A stretch of DNA of 64,000 bases, from NCBI RefSeq assembly GCF_000513955.1, contig NZ_AZUZ01000018.1, forward strand, positions 19,554 to 83,553. Direction: 5' to 3'. A model generated the notes under the pieces. That model ran no database searches. It saw nothing but the letters and a program-made list of their open reading frames with translations, and was not told the DNA's origin. Source of the DNA: Pseudoxanthomonas suwonensis J47. GTDB lineage: Bacteria; Pseudomonadota; Gammaproteobacteria; Xanthomonadales; Xanthomonadaceae. Shown one piece after another: positions 28,254 to 36,811 of the stretch. Position numbers and translations under genes: made by a program. Positions within the stretch are counted from its first letter, which is position 1. Every line of letters starts with the position of its first letter.

Positions 28254-29045
28254 TCAGCTGGCGACGAACGCCGCTTCCAGTCCGCGCAGCAGCCGCGCCA
28301 GCCGCTGCGCCCAGGCGACCTGTCCGGCGGCGTCGGAGATCAGGTCCTGGCGGATCTCCAGCTCCACGTGCGGCAGGCCGCGGCGTTCGCCGTGCACGGG
28401 GATGGCGTAGTCGCTGCTGTCGCTCACCGAGTACGGCTGGTTGTCGCCGACCACCAGGTCGCCCTCGGCCTGCAGCGCATCGCGCAGGGCATGGGCCAGC
28501 CGCGCGTCGCGGTTGTAGAGCACGCCGCAGTGCCACGGCCGGGCCACGCCGCCCATCGCCGGGGTGAAGCTGTGCAGGGTGACCAGCAGGGTGGGGCGGC
28601 CCTGGTCGCGACGCCGGTCCAGGGTCTCGCCGATGCGCGCGTGGTAGGGCAGGAAGATCTCCGCCAGCCGCGCCTGCCGGGCGGCGGCGTCGAGGCCGTG
28701 GTTGCCGGGCACGTCTGTGCCGTCGCTGCGCTCGACGATCAGCGTTGGCGACTCCAGCGGCCGGTTGCAGTCGACCACCAGCCGCGAATACGCCTGCACG
28801 ATGGTCCAGGCGTCGAGCAGCGCCGACAGCTCGCGGGCCACGCCGGCGATGCCGATGTCCCAGCCGATGTGGCGGTCGATCTCGCCCGGCGGCAGGCCGA
28901 GGTCGCCGAGCGCGCGGGGGATCGCCTGGCCGGCATGGTCGGCGGTGAACAGCCAGGGCGAGGCGCCCTCCGGGCGCAGCACCTCGAACGGCGCCGGGTC
29001 GCCGGGCTGCAGCAGGTGCGGCGAAGGGGCGCTGTCAGGGTTCAC
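28254..29045 (-). CDS. N-formylglutamate amidohydrolase family protein
   Basis: This 263-aa protein matches the FGase family. Features include the N-terminal FTADHAGQAIPRALGDLGL segment with metal-site residues, HIGWDIGIAGVARELSALLDA, YSRLVVDCNRP, VTLHSFTP and HVELEIRQDLI. Members hydrolyse N-formyl-L-glutamate or related N-acyl amino acids. No hut (histidine degradation) genes surround it, so the physiological substrate is uncertain. The start is GTG at 29045 and overlaps the NUDIX gene by 11 bp, so coupling is likely. Confidence 0.87.
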   Translation of the reverse strand: MNPDSAPSPHLLQPGDPAPFEVLRPEGASPWLFTADHAGQAIPRALGDLGLPPGEIDRHIGWDIGIAGVARELSALLDAWTIVQAYSRLVVDCNRPLESPTLIVERSDGTDVPGNHGLDAAARQARLAEIFLPYHARIGETLDRRRDQGRPTLLVTLHSFTPAMGGVARPWHCGVLYNRDARLAHALRDALQAEGDLVVGDNQPYSVSDSSDYAIPVHGERRGLPHVELEIRQDLISDAAGQVAWAQRLARLLRGLEAAFVAS

Positions 29046-29598
29046 GCGGGGTGCCGTCCAGCTCGTGGTCGATCATCCACAGCCCGGCCCAGAGCTTGGC
29101 GTCCAGCTCGTAGCCTTCGTGCATCTTCGCCGCCAGCCAGGCCGCGGCCTGCGCGCGCGGGACCTCGTGCACGGTGATGTCCTCGCTGCCGTCGCCGCCG
29201 CCGGCGCCGACCTTGCGCAGGCCGGTGGCGCGGACGAAGGCGATCTTCTCGCTGCTGGCGCCGGAGGAGGTCGGGCCGGTCATCAGTACCTCGGCGCGCT
29301 CGGCAGTCCAGCCGGTCTCTTCCTCCAGCTCGCGGATCGCCGACTGCTCGATCGATTCGCCGGCATGGATGTCGCCAACCAGCCCGGCCGGCATCTCGAT
29401 CGTGCGCGCCTGCAGCGGCACGCGGAACTGTTCGACGAACAGCACCCGGTCGTCCGGGGTCACCGCGATGATGATCGCGGCCAGGCCGCCGGGATGGGTG
29501 CGCTCGGAGTATTCCCAGGTTCCGCGCACGACCATGCGCTGCCAGCGCCCTTCGTAGACGACGCGGGGGGTGTTGTCGGAACGGGGATCGTCAGCCAT
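29035..29598 (-). CDS. NUDIX hydrolase (ADP-ribose pyrophosphatase-like)
   Basis: This 187-aa NUDIX protein carries an intact G-x5-E-x7-RE-U-x-EE-x-G-U box (GDIHAGE ... RELEEETGW). The N-terminal sequence VYEGRWQRMVVRGTWEYSERTHPGG, FVEQFRVPLQARTIEMPAGLVGD and the C-terminal acidic helix resemble ADP-sugar pyrophosphatases. It would hydrolyse a nucleoside diphosphate linked to another group, probably ADP-ribose. It is preceded by the exonuclease gene after nine bases and overlaps the amidohydrolase gene. Confidence 0.92.
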   Translation of the reverse strand: MADDPRSDNTPRVVYEGRWQRMVVRGTWEYSERTHPGGLAAIIIAVTPDDRVLFVEQFRVPLQARTIEMPAGLVGDIHAGESIEQSAIRELEEETGWTAERAEVLMTGPTSSGASSEKIAFVRATGLRKVGAGGGDGSEDITVHEVPRAQAAAWLAAKMHEGYELDAKLWAGLWMIDHELDGTPREP

Positions 29599-29607
29599 GA
29601 GCCAATG

Positions 29608-30573
29608 CTAAGCCGGAAGTTGGACCGATGGCGCCTCGCCGGCGCCGCTGTCGAGGCCGGCCGCGGTGCACAGGCGGCGCCGGGTCATCGGGCCGAAGCG
29701 GAGGGTGTCGGCCAGCGCCTCGAGCATCTCCGGATCGGCCTCGGCGCGGGTCGCGGCCGGGCCCTCGTACGGCAACGGCACGTCGCAGGCGATGGTGGTC
29801 AGCTGCCGCCACAGCAGCGCGTGCTCGCGCTGTTCGCGCAGGCGCGCGGCGACCTGGGCGGCGCCGCGCAGGCGCAGGAAGGCGACCTCGTCGACCCGTT
29901 CCAGCAGCGCGTCGAGGCTGCCGAAGTGGGCCAGCAGCACCGCCGCGGTCTTGGCCCCGACCCCCCCGATGCCGGGGATGTTGTCGACCGCGTCGCCGGT
30001 CAGCGCCAGGTAGTCGGCGATCTGGTGCGCGTGCACGCCGTGGCGGGCCTTGACCCCGGCCGCGCCCCAGCGCTGGCCGCGGGCGAAGTCCCACTGCTCG
30101 TCGTGCTCGCCCAGCATCTGCGACAGGTCCTTGTCGGCGGAGACGATGATCCCGCGGTAGCCGGCCGGGCGCGCGCGGTGCAGCGCGCTGCCGATCAGGT
30201 CGTCGGCCTCGTAGTCGTGGTCGGCCAGCACGGTGAGGCCGAGCGCGGCGCACAGCGCCTTGCAGTGGGCGAACTGGCGGCGCAGCTCTGCCGGCGCCGG
30301 ATCGCGGTTGGCCTTGTAGGCCGGATATAGGCGGTTGCGGAAGCAGCTGTCCAGCGCCTCGTCGAAGGCGATGGCGATGTGCCGGGGGCGTTCGCGCTCG
30401 AGCAGTTCCAGCAGGAAGCGGGCGAAGCCGTGCACGGCGTTGGTCGGCCAGCCATGGGCGTCGCGGAACTCGTCCGGCATCGAGTGCCAGGCGCGGAACA
30501 CGTACAGGCTGGCGTCGACCAGGTGCAGCGGCGCGGGGGCCGCGCCCGGCGCCGGCATGCCGTCCGGGTTCAC
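29608..30573 (-). CDS. 5'-3' exonuclease (FEN/ExoIX family)
   Basis: This 321-aa protein has the 5'-nuclease fold: LVDASLYVFRAW with the first metal-binding Asp, IAIAFDEALDSCFRNRLYPAYKANRDP (helical arch), DHDYEADDLIGSAL and IVSADKDLSQML (acidic clusters), then a helix-hairpin-helix GIGGVGAKTAAVLLAHFGSL. It resembles the stand-alone relative of the DNA polymerase I exonuclease domain and is longer than E. coli ExoIX (Xni). It should process flaps or RNA primers. It starts with GTG at 30573, overlapping the nitroreductase stop by four bases (GTGA). A second Met five codons in is an alternative. Confidence 0.9.
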   Translation of the reverse strand: MNPDGMPAPGAAPAPLHLVDASLYVFRAWHSMPDEFRDAHGWPTNAVHGFARFLLELLERERPRHIAIAFDEALDSCFRNRLYPAYKANRDPAPAELRRQFAHCKALCAALGLTVLADHDYEADDLIGSALHRARPAGYRGIIVSADKDLSQMLGEHDEQWDFARGQRWGAAGVKARHGVHAHQIADYLALTGDAVDNIPGIGGVGAKTAAVLLAHFGSLDALLERVDEVAFLRLRGAAQVAARLREQREHALLWRQLTTIACDVPLPYEGPAATRAEADPEMLEALADTLRFGPMTRRRLCTAAGLDSGAGEAPSVQLPA

Positions 30574-31145
30574 GGCGTCCAGTCCGTCAGCAGGGCGCGC
30601 GGGTTGGGGCGGTCACGCTCGGGCACGTCCACGCGCGGGGTGCCGATGTGGACGAAGCCGACGATGCGCTCGCCCTCGCCGAGGCCGAGGGCCTTCGCCA
30701 CTTCCGCGTCGTAGGCCATCCACGCGGTCAGCCACTGCGCGCCGAAGCCCAGCGCCTGCGCGGCCTGGAGCAGGGCGAAGCAGGCGCAGCCGGCGGTCAG
30801 CAGCTGCTCCTGCTCGGGCACCTTGTGCCCGGCCTGGATCCGCGCGACCACGGCCACGATCACCGGCGCGTGCGAGAAGCGGCTGCGGTCCTTGGCGACC
30901 AGCGCCGGCGGCGCGTCGGGATTGCGCTGCAAGGCGCGCGCGGCGAGGAACTCGCCCAGCGCGTGGCGGGCGTCGCCGGCGATGCGCAGGAAACGGAACG
31001 GGACCAGCTTGCCGTGGTCGGGCACGCGCACGGCCGATTGCAGCATGCGCAGCAGGGTGGCGTCGTCGGGTCCGGGTTCGCCCAGTTCCAGCGAGGGGAC
31101 CGAGCGGCGCGCGTCGAGCAGTTGCAGCGCGGGAGGGGTATGCAT
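30570..31145 (-). CDS. Nitroreductase-family protein (YdjA-like)
   Basis: This 191-aa FMN oxidoreductase resembles the short YdjA branch: LLDARRSVPSLELGEPGPDDATLLRMLQSAVRVPDHGKLVPFRFLRI supplies FMN contacts, AAQALGFGAQWLTAWM is the core helix, and ERIVGFVHIGTP is the C-terminal strand. Substrates of this branch are poorly known. I chose ATG at 31145, where homology begins. A perfect -10 TATAAT (complement of 31189-31194) lies 44 bases upstream. It is first in the four-gene minus-strand cluster with exonuclease, NUDIX and amidohydrolase. Confidence 0.9.
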   Translation of the reverse strand: MHTPPALQLLDARRSVPSLELGEPGPDDATLLRMLQSAVRVPDHGKLVPFRFLRIAGDARHALGEFLAARALQRNPDAPPALVAKDRSRFSHAPVIVAVVARIQAGHKVPEQEQLLTAGCACFALLQAAQALGFGAQWLTAWMAYDAEVAKALGLGEGERIVGFVHIGTPRVDVPERDRPNPRALLTDWTP

Positions 31146-31471
31146 TGCGAGGAAGGGCTCCGCTCCGGCCCGTGGCCGGCAGGCGACAATTATAGGCGGC
31201 TGCGCGCCTGTCCCCGGGACAGGGCGCGGGAACGGCAGCGTCGACCACGCGCGCAAGCGATGTGCGGCGCACCGTCTTCACGCGCACGCGGCGCGCTGCA
31301 TGTCATCACAATGCGCGCGATGCATAGGGATAAACCCCGATTGTCATCGTATCGAGAATATGAATTGCTGACTGGGTCACGGTTGCGTGATGCGCGGTCC
31401 CCCTACGATGCGTGAGCGGCATAAGGGGAGCCGTATCCGACCGACGCCCTGGCCAGCGCGGAGCTGTTCGC
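31146..31471. other. Divergent intergenic region, nitroreductase/DUF1631
   Basis: These 326 bases hold no gene. The nitroreductase end has a -10 TATAAT on the minus strand (31189-31194). The stretch 31310-31375 is distinctly richer in A/T than its surroundings and contains TTGTCA at 31341; it probably holds the DUF1631 promoter, but no well-spaced -10 can be fixed. The rest shows nothing recognisable. Confidence 0.6.
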
Positions 31472-33826
31472 ATGTCCCCCACCCAGCAAGACCCCCTCCA
31501 CCACCCCGCCCGCGACGCGAGGCTGCTCGCCCTGGTGCGCGACGCCTTCCTGCCGCCGCTGGGCGATGCGTTCGCCGCATCGGTGGCCCGCTACGACGAC
31601 GTCCTGTTCGATCGCGCCGAGCGCGCCGGCGGTTCGCAGCTGCTGTTCCTCGACGGCATGCGCGAACTGCGCCGCCGCCGCGAGGAGATCGTCGCCCGCT
31701 TCCGCGCCCGCCTCGGCCAGGCGTGGGAAGCGCTGGAGTCCGGCGAGCCGCCGTCGGCGGAAGCGTCGCTGGCCAGCCAGTCGACCGGGCTGAGCCTGGT
31801 CGCCGAACACGAACTCGAATCGCGCCTGGCGGTACGCAACCTGGCCAGCGTGATGCTGCGCGACTGCAAGGCCGTGCTGTCGCGGCTGGACCGGCGCCTG
31901 GGCTGGATCGCCGGCGCGCTGCAGCTGGATGCCGACCGCAACCCGATCGGTCCCGAACACATCGGCGTGGCCGTGCACGAGGCCTTCGCGACCTGCGACC
32001 TGGCGCCGGAAGTGCGCCTGGTCCTGATCAAGCTCTGCGAGCGCGACCTGGCGCCCGCCGTGGCCAAGCTCTACGAGGGCCTGGACCAGCGCCTGGTGCG
32101 TGAGGGCGTGCTGCCCGGCGCGCCGGCCGGCCCGCGCCCGGCGCCGGCGGCGCCGCGACCCGAACGCATGGCCGAAAGCGCGGCTGCGGCCGCGGCCGGC
32201 AGCTATGCAGGCGGCTACGGCGGCGGCTGGGAAGAGCCGGCCGGCGGCGAGGACTATTCCCCGGCCTGGGCGGCGCGCTTCATGCAGCGCTGGCAGGACA
32301 CCCGCGGCGCGATGCAGCAGCACGGTTTCGACGGCGGTGCCGGCGAAGCGCCGGCCCCGGGTGGCGCGGCGCTGCTGGACGCCCTGCACCAGCTGCTGCA
32401 GCAGAGCCGCGGCGCGCGCGGCGACGTGGCGCAGGGAGCCGGCGGCGTGCCCGGGGGGCAGGCCGACCAGCGTCCGCTGAGCCATCGCGAGATGCTCTCG
32501 GTGCTGTCGCTGCTCCAGGCCACGCCCAGCCCGACCCTCAGCGCGGCGATCAGCGACGACCAGGAGTCGCTGTCGCAGCGGCTCAAGAGCGAGGTGCTGG
32601 CCAACGCGCGCCAGCTGGGCGTGGACCCGTCCAGCACCCGCCTGGACCCGAAGGACGAGGACGCGATCGACCTGGTCGGCATGCTGTTCGACGTGCTGCT
32701 GGACGAGCGCGACCTCGAGGGCCGTCCGCGCGAGCTGATCGGCCGCCTGGTGGTGCCGTTCGTGAAGGTGGCGCTGCTGGACCGGCGCATGTTCGTGCAG
32801 AAGACCCATCCGGCGCGGCGCCTGCTCAACGCGCTGGCCGAGGCCTGCGAGGGCAACCAGGGCGAAAGCGCCGCCGAGCGCTCGCTGCTGGCCAAGGTCG
32901 AGGAGATCATCGAGCGGCTGGTGACCGAGTTCAACGAGAACCTGGCCATCTTCATGACCCTGGAGGAGGAGTTCCGCGACTTCCTCGAGCAGCACCGCCG
33001 CCGCGTGGAAGTCACCGAGCGCCGCGCCGCCGAGATCCAGCGCGGCCAGGAGCGGCTGGAGATGGCCCGCCGCCGCGCCGAGTTCGAGGTCGCCAGCCGG
33101 CTGGAAGACCGCGCGCTGCCGCAGGCGGTGGCCGAGTTCCTGCGCAATCCGTGGCAGCACCACATCACCCTGGCGCTGCTGCGCGAAGGCGAGGTCGGCG
33201 ACACCTTCACCGATGCGCTGGAGCTGGCCGACGGCATCCTCGAGGAAGTGGACGAGGCGCAGCGCCACATCGTCGGCAAGCCGTGGCTGCAGAACTGGCA
33301 GCCGGGCCTGCGCCAGGTCTTCGCCAGCATCGGCCTGCACGGCGACGCCGCCGACGCGGCGATCGGCGCCCTGCACGACACCCTGCAGGCGGTGGCCGAC
33401 GCCCGTCCGGAACTGGAGAAACCGCTGCCGGAACTGCCGGAAGTGGCCCTGCCGCAGGCGGCGCCGGTCGAGCGCAACCCGGTCGAGCTGGTCGCCGGCA
33501 CCGATACGCTGGACTTCGACCACGCCGACGCCGAGCGCATCCGCGGCCTGCCGATCGGTACCTGGCTGGACTTCATCGACAAGGACGGCCGCGTGCAGCC
33601 GGGGAAGCTGACCTGGGTCAGCCCGATCTCCTCGCGCCTGCTGTTCGTCAACCGCCGCGGCGTGCGCTTCTGCGTGGCCTCGCCGGAAGAGCTGGCGGTG
33701 ATGGTGCGGATGGGCCGCCTGCGCATGCACGTGGCCGACGACGGCGATGCCTTCGACAACGCGATGCAGGGCGTGATCGAGCGCCTGGACGCGGTCGCCC
33801 CGCAGCAGTCGGCGACGCTGCACTGA
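31472..33826 (+). CDS. DUF1631 family protein
   Basis: This large 784-aa soluble protein matches DUF1631: the helical N-terminal part has LLALVRDAFLPPLGDAFAASV and ASVMLRDCKAVLSRLDRRL. A Gly/Ala-rich linker at about 220-310 is followed by VLSLLQATPSPTLSAAISDD and KDEDAIDLVGMLFDVLLDER, and then a long charged helical region (about 490-540) of coiled-coil character. The C-terminal 100 residues (GTWLDFIDKDGRVQPGKLTWVSP, LFVNRRGVRF) look like a beta-barrel with PilZ-like character. The biochemical function is not known. I preferred ATG 31472 over an upstream in-frame ATG at 31412. A hairpin follows the stop. Confidence 0.88.
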   Translation: MSPTQQDPLHHPARDARLLALVRDAFLPPLGDAFAASVARYDDVLFDRAERAGGSQLLFLDGMRELRRRREEIVARFRARLGQAWEALESGEPPSAEASLASQSTGLSLVAEHELESRLAVRNLASVMLRDCKAVLSRLDRRLGWIAGALQLDADRNPIGPEHIGVAVHEAFATCDLAPEVRLVLIKLCERDLAPAVAKLYEGLDQRLVREGVLPGAPAGPRPAPAAPRPERMAESAAAAAAGSYAGGYGGGWEEPAGGEDYSPAWAARFMQRWQDTRGAMQQHGFDGGAGEAPAPGGAALLDALHQLLQQSRGARGDVAQGAGGVPGGQADQRPLSHREMLSVLSLLQATPSPTLSAAISDDQESLSQRLKSEVLANARQLGVDPSSTRLDPKDEDAIDLVGMLFDVLLDERDLEGRPRELIGRLVVPFVKVALLDRRMFVQKTHPARRLLNALAEACEGNQGESAAERSLLAKVEEIIERLVTEFNENLAIFMTLEEEFRDFLEQHRRRVEVTERRAAEIQRGQERLEMARRRAEFEVASRLEDRALPQAVAEFLRNPWQHHITLALLREGEVGDTFTDALELADGILEEVDEAQRHIVGKPWLQNWQPGLRQVFASIGLHGDAADAAIGALHDTLQAVADARPELEKPLPELPEVALPQAAPVERNPVELVAGTDTLDFDHADAERIRGLPIGTWLDFIDKDGRVQPGKLTWVSPISSRLLFVNRRGVRFCVASPEELAVMVRMGRLRMHVADDGDAFDNAMQGVIERLDAVAPQQSATLH

Positions 33827-33832
33827 TCCGGT

Positions 33833-33854
33833 CCGGGCGGCGCATACCGCCCGG
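33833..33854 (+). terminator. Hairpin after DUF1631 gene
   Basis: CCGGGCGG (33833-33840) pairs perfectly with CCGCCCGG (33847-33854) around a CGCATA loop, six bases after the stop. There is no T-run. Confidence 0.55.
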
Positions 33855-34031
33855 CATCCCCATGGTGGACTTCCCGCCGGCCTCGCCGGCCGGTCCGGGC
33901 TGCGCGCCCGCGGCCGGAGCCAGGCCAGGTTGCCGCGTTCTCCCCGCGCCGGACCGGGCACGGCCCGCTCCCCGGGCCGGGCCCGCCATTTGCTAGCATC
34001 GCGGCTCGGCTGACTTGCAGGCGAGGGGCGC

Positions 34032-35162
34032 ATGGCGGTGGATGTGCTGGTGCTGAAGGAGACCGCGGCGGGCGAGAAGCGCGTGGCGGCCACGCCGGAA
34101 ACGGTGAAGAAGCTGGTCGCCGCCGGGGCACGGGTGCAGGTCGAGCCCGGTGCCGGGCTTGGCGCCGGCATCACCGACCAGGCCTACCTCGATGCCGGCG
34201 CGCAGCTGGCCGCTGCCGACGCGCGCGCCAGCGCCGAAGTGGTGCTGTGCGTGCAGGCGCCGCCGGCCGAGGCGATCGCCGGCCTGCGCGACGGCGCGGT
34301 CCTGGTCGGCGTGCTGCATCCGCAGGCCGACGCCGCCCGCGCCGGGGCGCTGCAGGCGCGGGGCATCCGTGCCTTCCCGCTGGAGCGGCTGCCGCGCACC
34401 ACCCGCGCGCAGGCCATGGACGTGCTCAGCTCGCAGGCCGGCATGGCCGGCTACAAGGCGGTGCTGATCGCCGCGCAGCTGGCGCCGCGCTTCTTCCCGA
34501 TGCTGACCACCGCCGCCGGCACGATCCGTCCTTCGAAGGTGCTCATCGTCGGCGCCGGCGTGGCCGGCCTGCAGGCAATCGCCACCGCGCGCCGGCTTGG
34601 CGCGCAGGTGGAAGGCTTCGACGTGCGCCCGGAAACGCGCGAACAGATCGAATCGCTGGGCGGCAAGTTCCTCGACCTGGGCGTGAGCGCGGCGGGCGAG
34701 GGCGGTTATGCGCGCGCGCTGACCGACGAGGAACGCGCGCTGCAGCAGCAGCGCCTGGCCGACCACCTCAGGGGCATCGACGTGGTGGTCTGCACAGCGG
34801 CGGTACCGGGGCGCCCGGCGCCGAAGATCGTCAGTTCGGCGATGGTGGCCGGGATGAAGCCCGGCAGCGTGATCGTCGACCTGGCCGCCGAGACCGGCGG
34901 CAACTGCGAGGCGACCCGTCCCGGCGAGACCATCGAGGCCGGCGGCGTCACCGTCGCCGGCCCGCTCAACCTGGCCAGCATGGGCGCGGTGCACGCCAGC
35001 GAGATGTACGCGCGCAACGTCTACAACTTCGTCGCGCTGTTCCTGAAGGGCGGCGAGCTGGCGTTCGACTGGAACGACGAGCTGCTGGCGAAGACGGCGT
35101 GGCCGGAGCCGCCGGCGGCGGCCGCCGCGGACGCGCGGGCAGGGGCTGGCGCGGCCGGCTGA
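34032..35162 (+). CDS. pntA: NAD(P) transhydrogenase alpha subunit, part 1
   Basis: This 376-aa protein is the NAD(H)-binding dI component of the proton-pumping transhydrogenase. Hallmarks are LKETAAGEKRVAATPETVKKL at the N-terminus, the loop SSQAGMAGYKAVL, the Rossmann motif VGAGVAGLQAIATARRLGA near 175, and TAAVPGRPAPKIV. In this lineage the alpha subunit is split, with the membrane part encoded separately as in Rhodospirillum. Here the second part (36812) lies 1.65 kb away, behind three minus-strand genes. A -10-like TAGCAT is at 33994-33999. The C-terminal tail is Ala-rich. Confidence 0.95.
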   Translation: MAVDVLVLKETAAGEKRVAATPETVKKLVAAGARVQVEPGAGLGAGITDQAYLDAGAQLAAADARASAEVVLCVQAPPAEAIAGLRDGAVLVGVLHPQADAARAGALQARGIRAFPLERLPRTTRAQAMDVLSSQAGMAGYKAVLIAAQLAPRFFPMLTTAAGTIRPSKVLIVGAGVAGLQAIATARRLGAQVEGFDVRPETREQIESLGGKFLDLGVSAAGEGGYARALTDEERALQQQRLADHLRGIDVVVCTAAVPGRPAPKIVSSAMVAGMKPGSVIVDLAAETGGNCEATRPGETIEAGGVTVAGPLNLASMGAVHASEMYARNVYNFVALFLKGGELAFDWNDELLAKTAWPEPPAAAAADARAGAGAAG

Positions 35163-35195
35163 CGGGGCGCGCCCGCTGCTGCGGGTGTGGCGGGC

Positions 35196-35663
35196 TCAGT
35201 CCTTCTTCGCCGGCGCCGGGTGCTCGCGCAGCCACTGCTGGCGCTGCTCCGGAGTCATCTTCGACCAGCGTTCGCGGAAGGCCTGGCGCTGCTCGGCCGG
35301 CAGGTCGCGGGTGTAGTGGAAGATCGCGCGCGCATGTTCGCGCTGCGCCGGGGTCATGTCCTCGAAGCGGCGCATGCCGCGGCGGGCACGTTCGCGTTCG
35401 TCCGGCGGCAGGGTCTTCCAGCGCTGCGCGTGCTCGTACATCCGCACCCGCTCCTGAGGCGAGGAGTTCCAGCGTTCGCGCAGCGGAGCAATCAGCAGCT
35501 CGCGCTGCTCCGGGCTGAGCTGCTCCCAGGCCGGCAGGTCCGCGGGACGGGTCTTCGTGGCGGCCGGCTTCGGCGCGGCCGGGGTGGCCGGGGCGGAGAT
35601 GGCCGCCACCGGCGCGAGCAGGGCCAGCGCCAGCAGGCAGGAGAGGAGGCGTCGGGATTGCAT
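35196..35663 (-). CDS. DUF3106 secreted protein
   Basis: This 155-aa exported protein has a signal peptide (about 1-23, LLALALLAPVAAISA) and a Lys/Pro/Ala linker. Repeated helical units follow, of the kind LSPEQRELLIAPLRERWNSSPQERVRMYEHAQRWKTLPPDERERARRGM, MTPAQREHARAIF and MTPEQRQQWL. These match DUF3106. The repeats resemble periplasmic CpxP/Spy-like LTxxQ segments, so a periplasmic stress chaperone or sensor role is possible but unproven. It is the last gene of the sigma/DUF3619-like/DUF3106 operon; the stop of the upstream gene is four bases away. Confidence 0.83.
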   Translation of the reverse strand: MQSRRLLSCLLALALLAPVAAISAPATPAAPKPAATKTRPADLPAWEQLSPEQRELLIAPLRERWNSSPQERVRMYEHAQRWKTLPPDERERARRGMRRFEDMTPAQREHARAIFHYTRDLPAEQRQAFRERWSKMTPEQRQQWLREHPAPAKKD

Positions 35664-35667
35664 GGTC

Positions 35668-36051
35668 TTACTCCATTGCCAGGGCCGTGGCGTCGACCGA
35701 GTCCAGCCACAGGTAGAAACCGGGGTCGTTCTCCAGCGCCACGGCCGGGTCGGTTGCGGGGGCGAGGAAGTCGGCCGGTACCTCGCCTCCGTCGGCGTAG
35801 CTGGCCGGCGCATCGGGCGCGGGCGCGCCGGGGCGCAGCATCACCGCGACGGCGAGCGTCGCCGCCACCGCGCCGCCGGCCAGCCACGAGGCCAGCAGGG
35901 GGCGGCGGCGGGGCGGGGCCGAGGTCGCGGCATGGCGCGCCTGGCGCAGGCGCGCCAGGGTGGCCGGCGAGACATTCGCCAGGGCGGCCTGGTGCAGCTG
36001 CCGGGCATGGCGGTCGATGGAATCGCCGGACGATTCGGTTGCGGTCGTCAT
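35668..36051 (-). CDS. DUF3619-like single-pass membrane protein (probable anti-sigma partner)
   Basis: The 127-aa protein has a cytoplasmic helical N-terminus (IDRHARQLHQAALANVSPATLARLRQARHAA), one hydrophobic helix (about 55-73, LLASWLAGGAVAATLAVAVML), and a short periplasmic part ending DPGFYLWLDSVDATALAME. This layout agrees with DUF3619-type proteins found next to ECF sigma factors. It starts inside the sigma-factor gene (ATGA overlap), so the two are translationally coupled as expected for an anti-sigma factor. There is no zinc-binding HxxxCxxC motif, so it is not a ZAS-type anti-sigma factor. Confidence 0.75.
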   Translation of the reverse strand: MTTATESSGDSIDRHARQLHQAALANVSPATLARLRQARHAATSAPPRRRPLLASWLAGGAVAATLAVAVMLRPGAPAPDAPASYADGGEVPADFLAPATDPAVALENDPGFYLWLDSVDATALAME

Positions 36052-36617
36052 CGGACGTCCTCCAGTTGCGATTGCAGGGCCTGCCGCGCGCGCGACAGGT
36101 GGGTCTTGACCGAGCCTTCCGAGCAGCCCATCACCCTGGCGGTGGTGGCCACGTCCAGCTCCTCGAGCACGCGCAGGGTGAAGGCCTCGCGCTGCCGCGC
36201 CGGCAGGGCGCGCAGCGCCTCCACCAGCCGCGCGTAGGCCTCGCGCTGCTCGTGCGCCTGGGCCGGGCCGGCGCCCGGGTCGGCCCAGTCGATGCCGCTG
36301 TCCTCGCCTGCCGGCATCTCCCCGGCCGGGCGCAGCCAGCGCAGGCGGAAGCCGGCGCGGCGCTGCAGGTCGATGATCCGCCGGCGCAGGATGCTCCAGA
36401 ACAGGGGCGTCCATTCGCCGGCCGGGCGCTCGCGGTAGGCGAGCATCTTCATCATCGCGTCCTGCACCGCGTCGAGGGCGTCGTCGCGGTTGCGCAGGCC
36501 GGCCTCGGCGAAGCGGAACGCGCGCGGGCCCACCTCGGCGAGGAACGCGTCCAGCGACGCCCAGGTGGGCGTGGCCTGCGTTTCCCAGACGGGGTCGAGG
36601 GGCGTCGTCACCAGCAC
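36048..36617 (-). CDS. ECF-type RNA polymerase sigma factor
   Basis: This 189-aa sigma-70-family protein has region 2 (FAEAGLRNRDDALDAVQDAMMKMLAYRERPAGEWTPLFWSILRRRIIDLQRR) and region 4 (ALRALPARQREAFTLRVLEELDVATTARVMGCSEGSVKTHLSRARQAL). The linker (about 90-125) is longer than usual. The start is GTG at 36617. Sigma factors of this group are commonly followed by DUF3619 and DUF3106 genes. It would direct RNA polymerase to an envelope-stress or unknown regulon. The operon lies within, and opposite to, the pnt locus. Confidence 0.92.
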   Translation of the reverse strand: MLVTTPLDPVWETQATPTWASLDAFLAEVGPRAFRFAEAGLRNRDDALDAVQDAMMKMLAYRERPAGEWTPLFWSILRRRIIDLQRRAGFRLRWLRPAGEMPAGEDSGIDWADPGAGPAQAHEQREAYARLVEALRALPARQREAFTLRVLEELDVATTARVMGCSEGSVKTHLSRARQALQSQLEDVR

Positions 36618-36811
36618 AGCTTAGCCTTGCCCGGGTGGGCGCTGCGCCACAGGGGGCGGGCCTCGGGTGCCTGGTCGAGCTGCTTCATGGGGAACTCCGG
36701 TCGGGTCGCCTGCAGCAGGAAACGCACGGGGGCGCCGCCGGTTGACCGGATGTGCGCCATTCATCCTGCGGTTATCATCCGGGCGGGGCGCCCTGCCCGG
36801 GAGAGTGGCGG

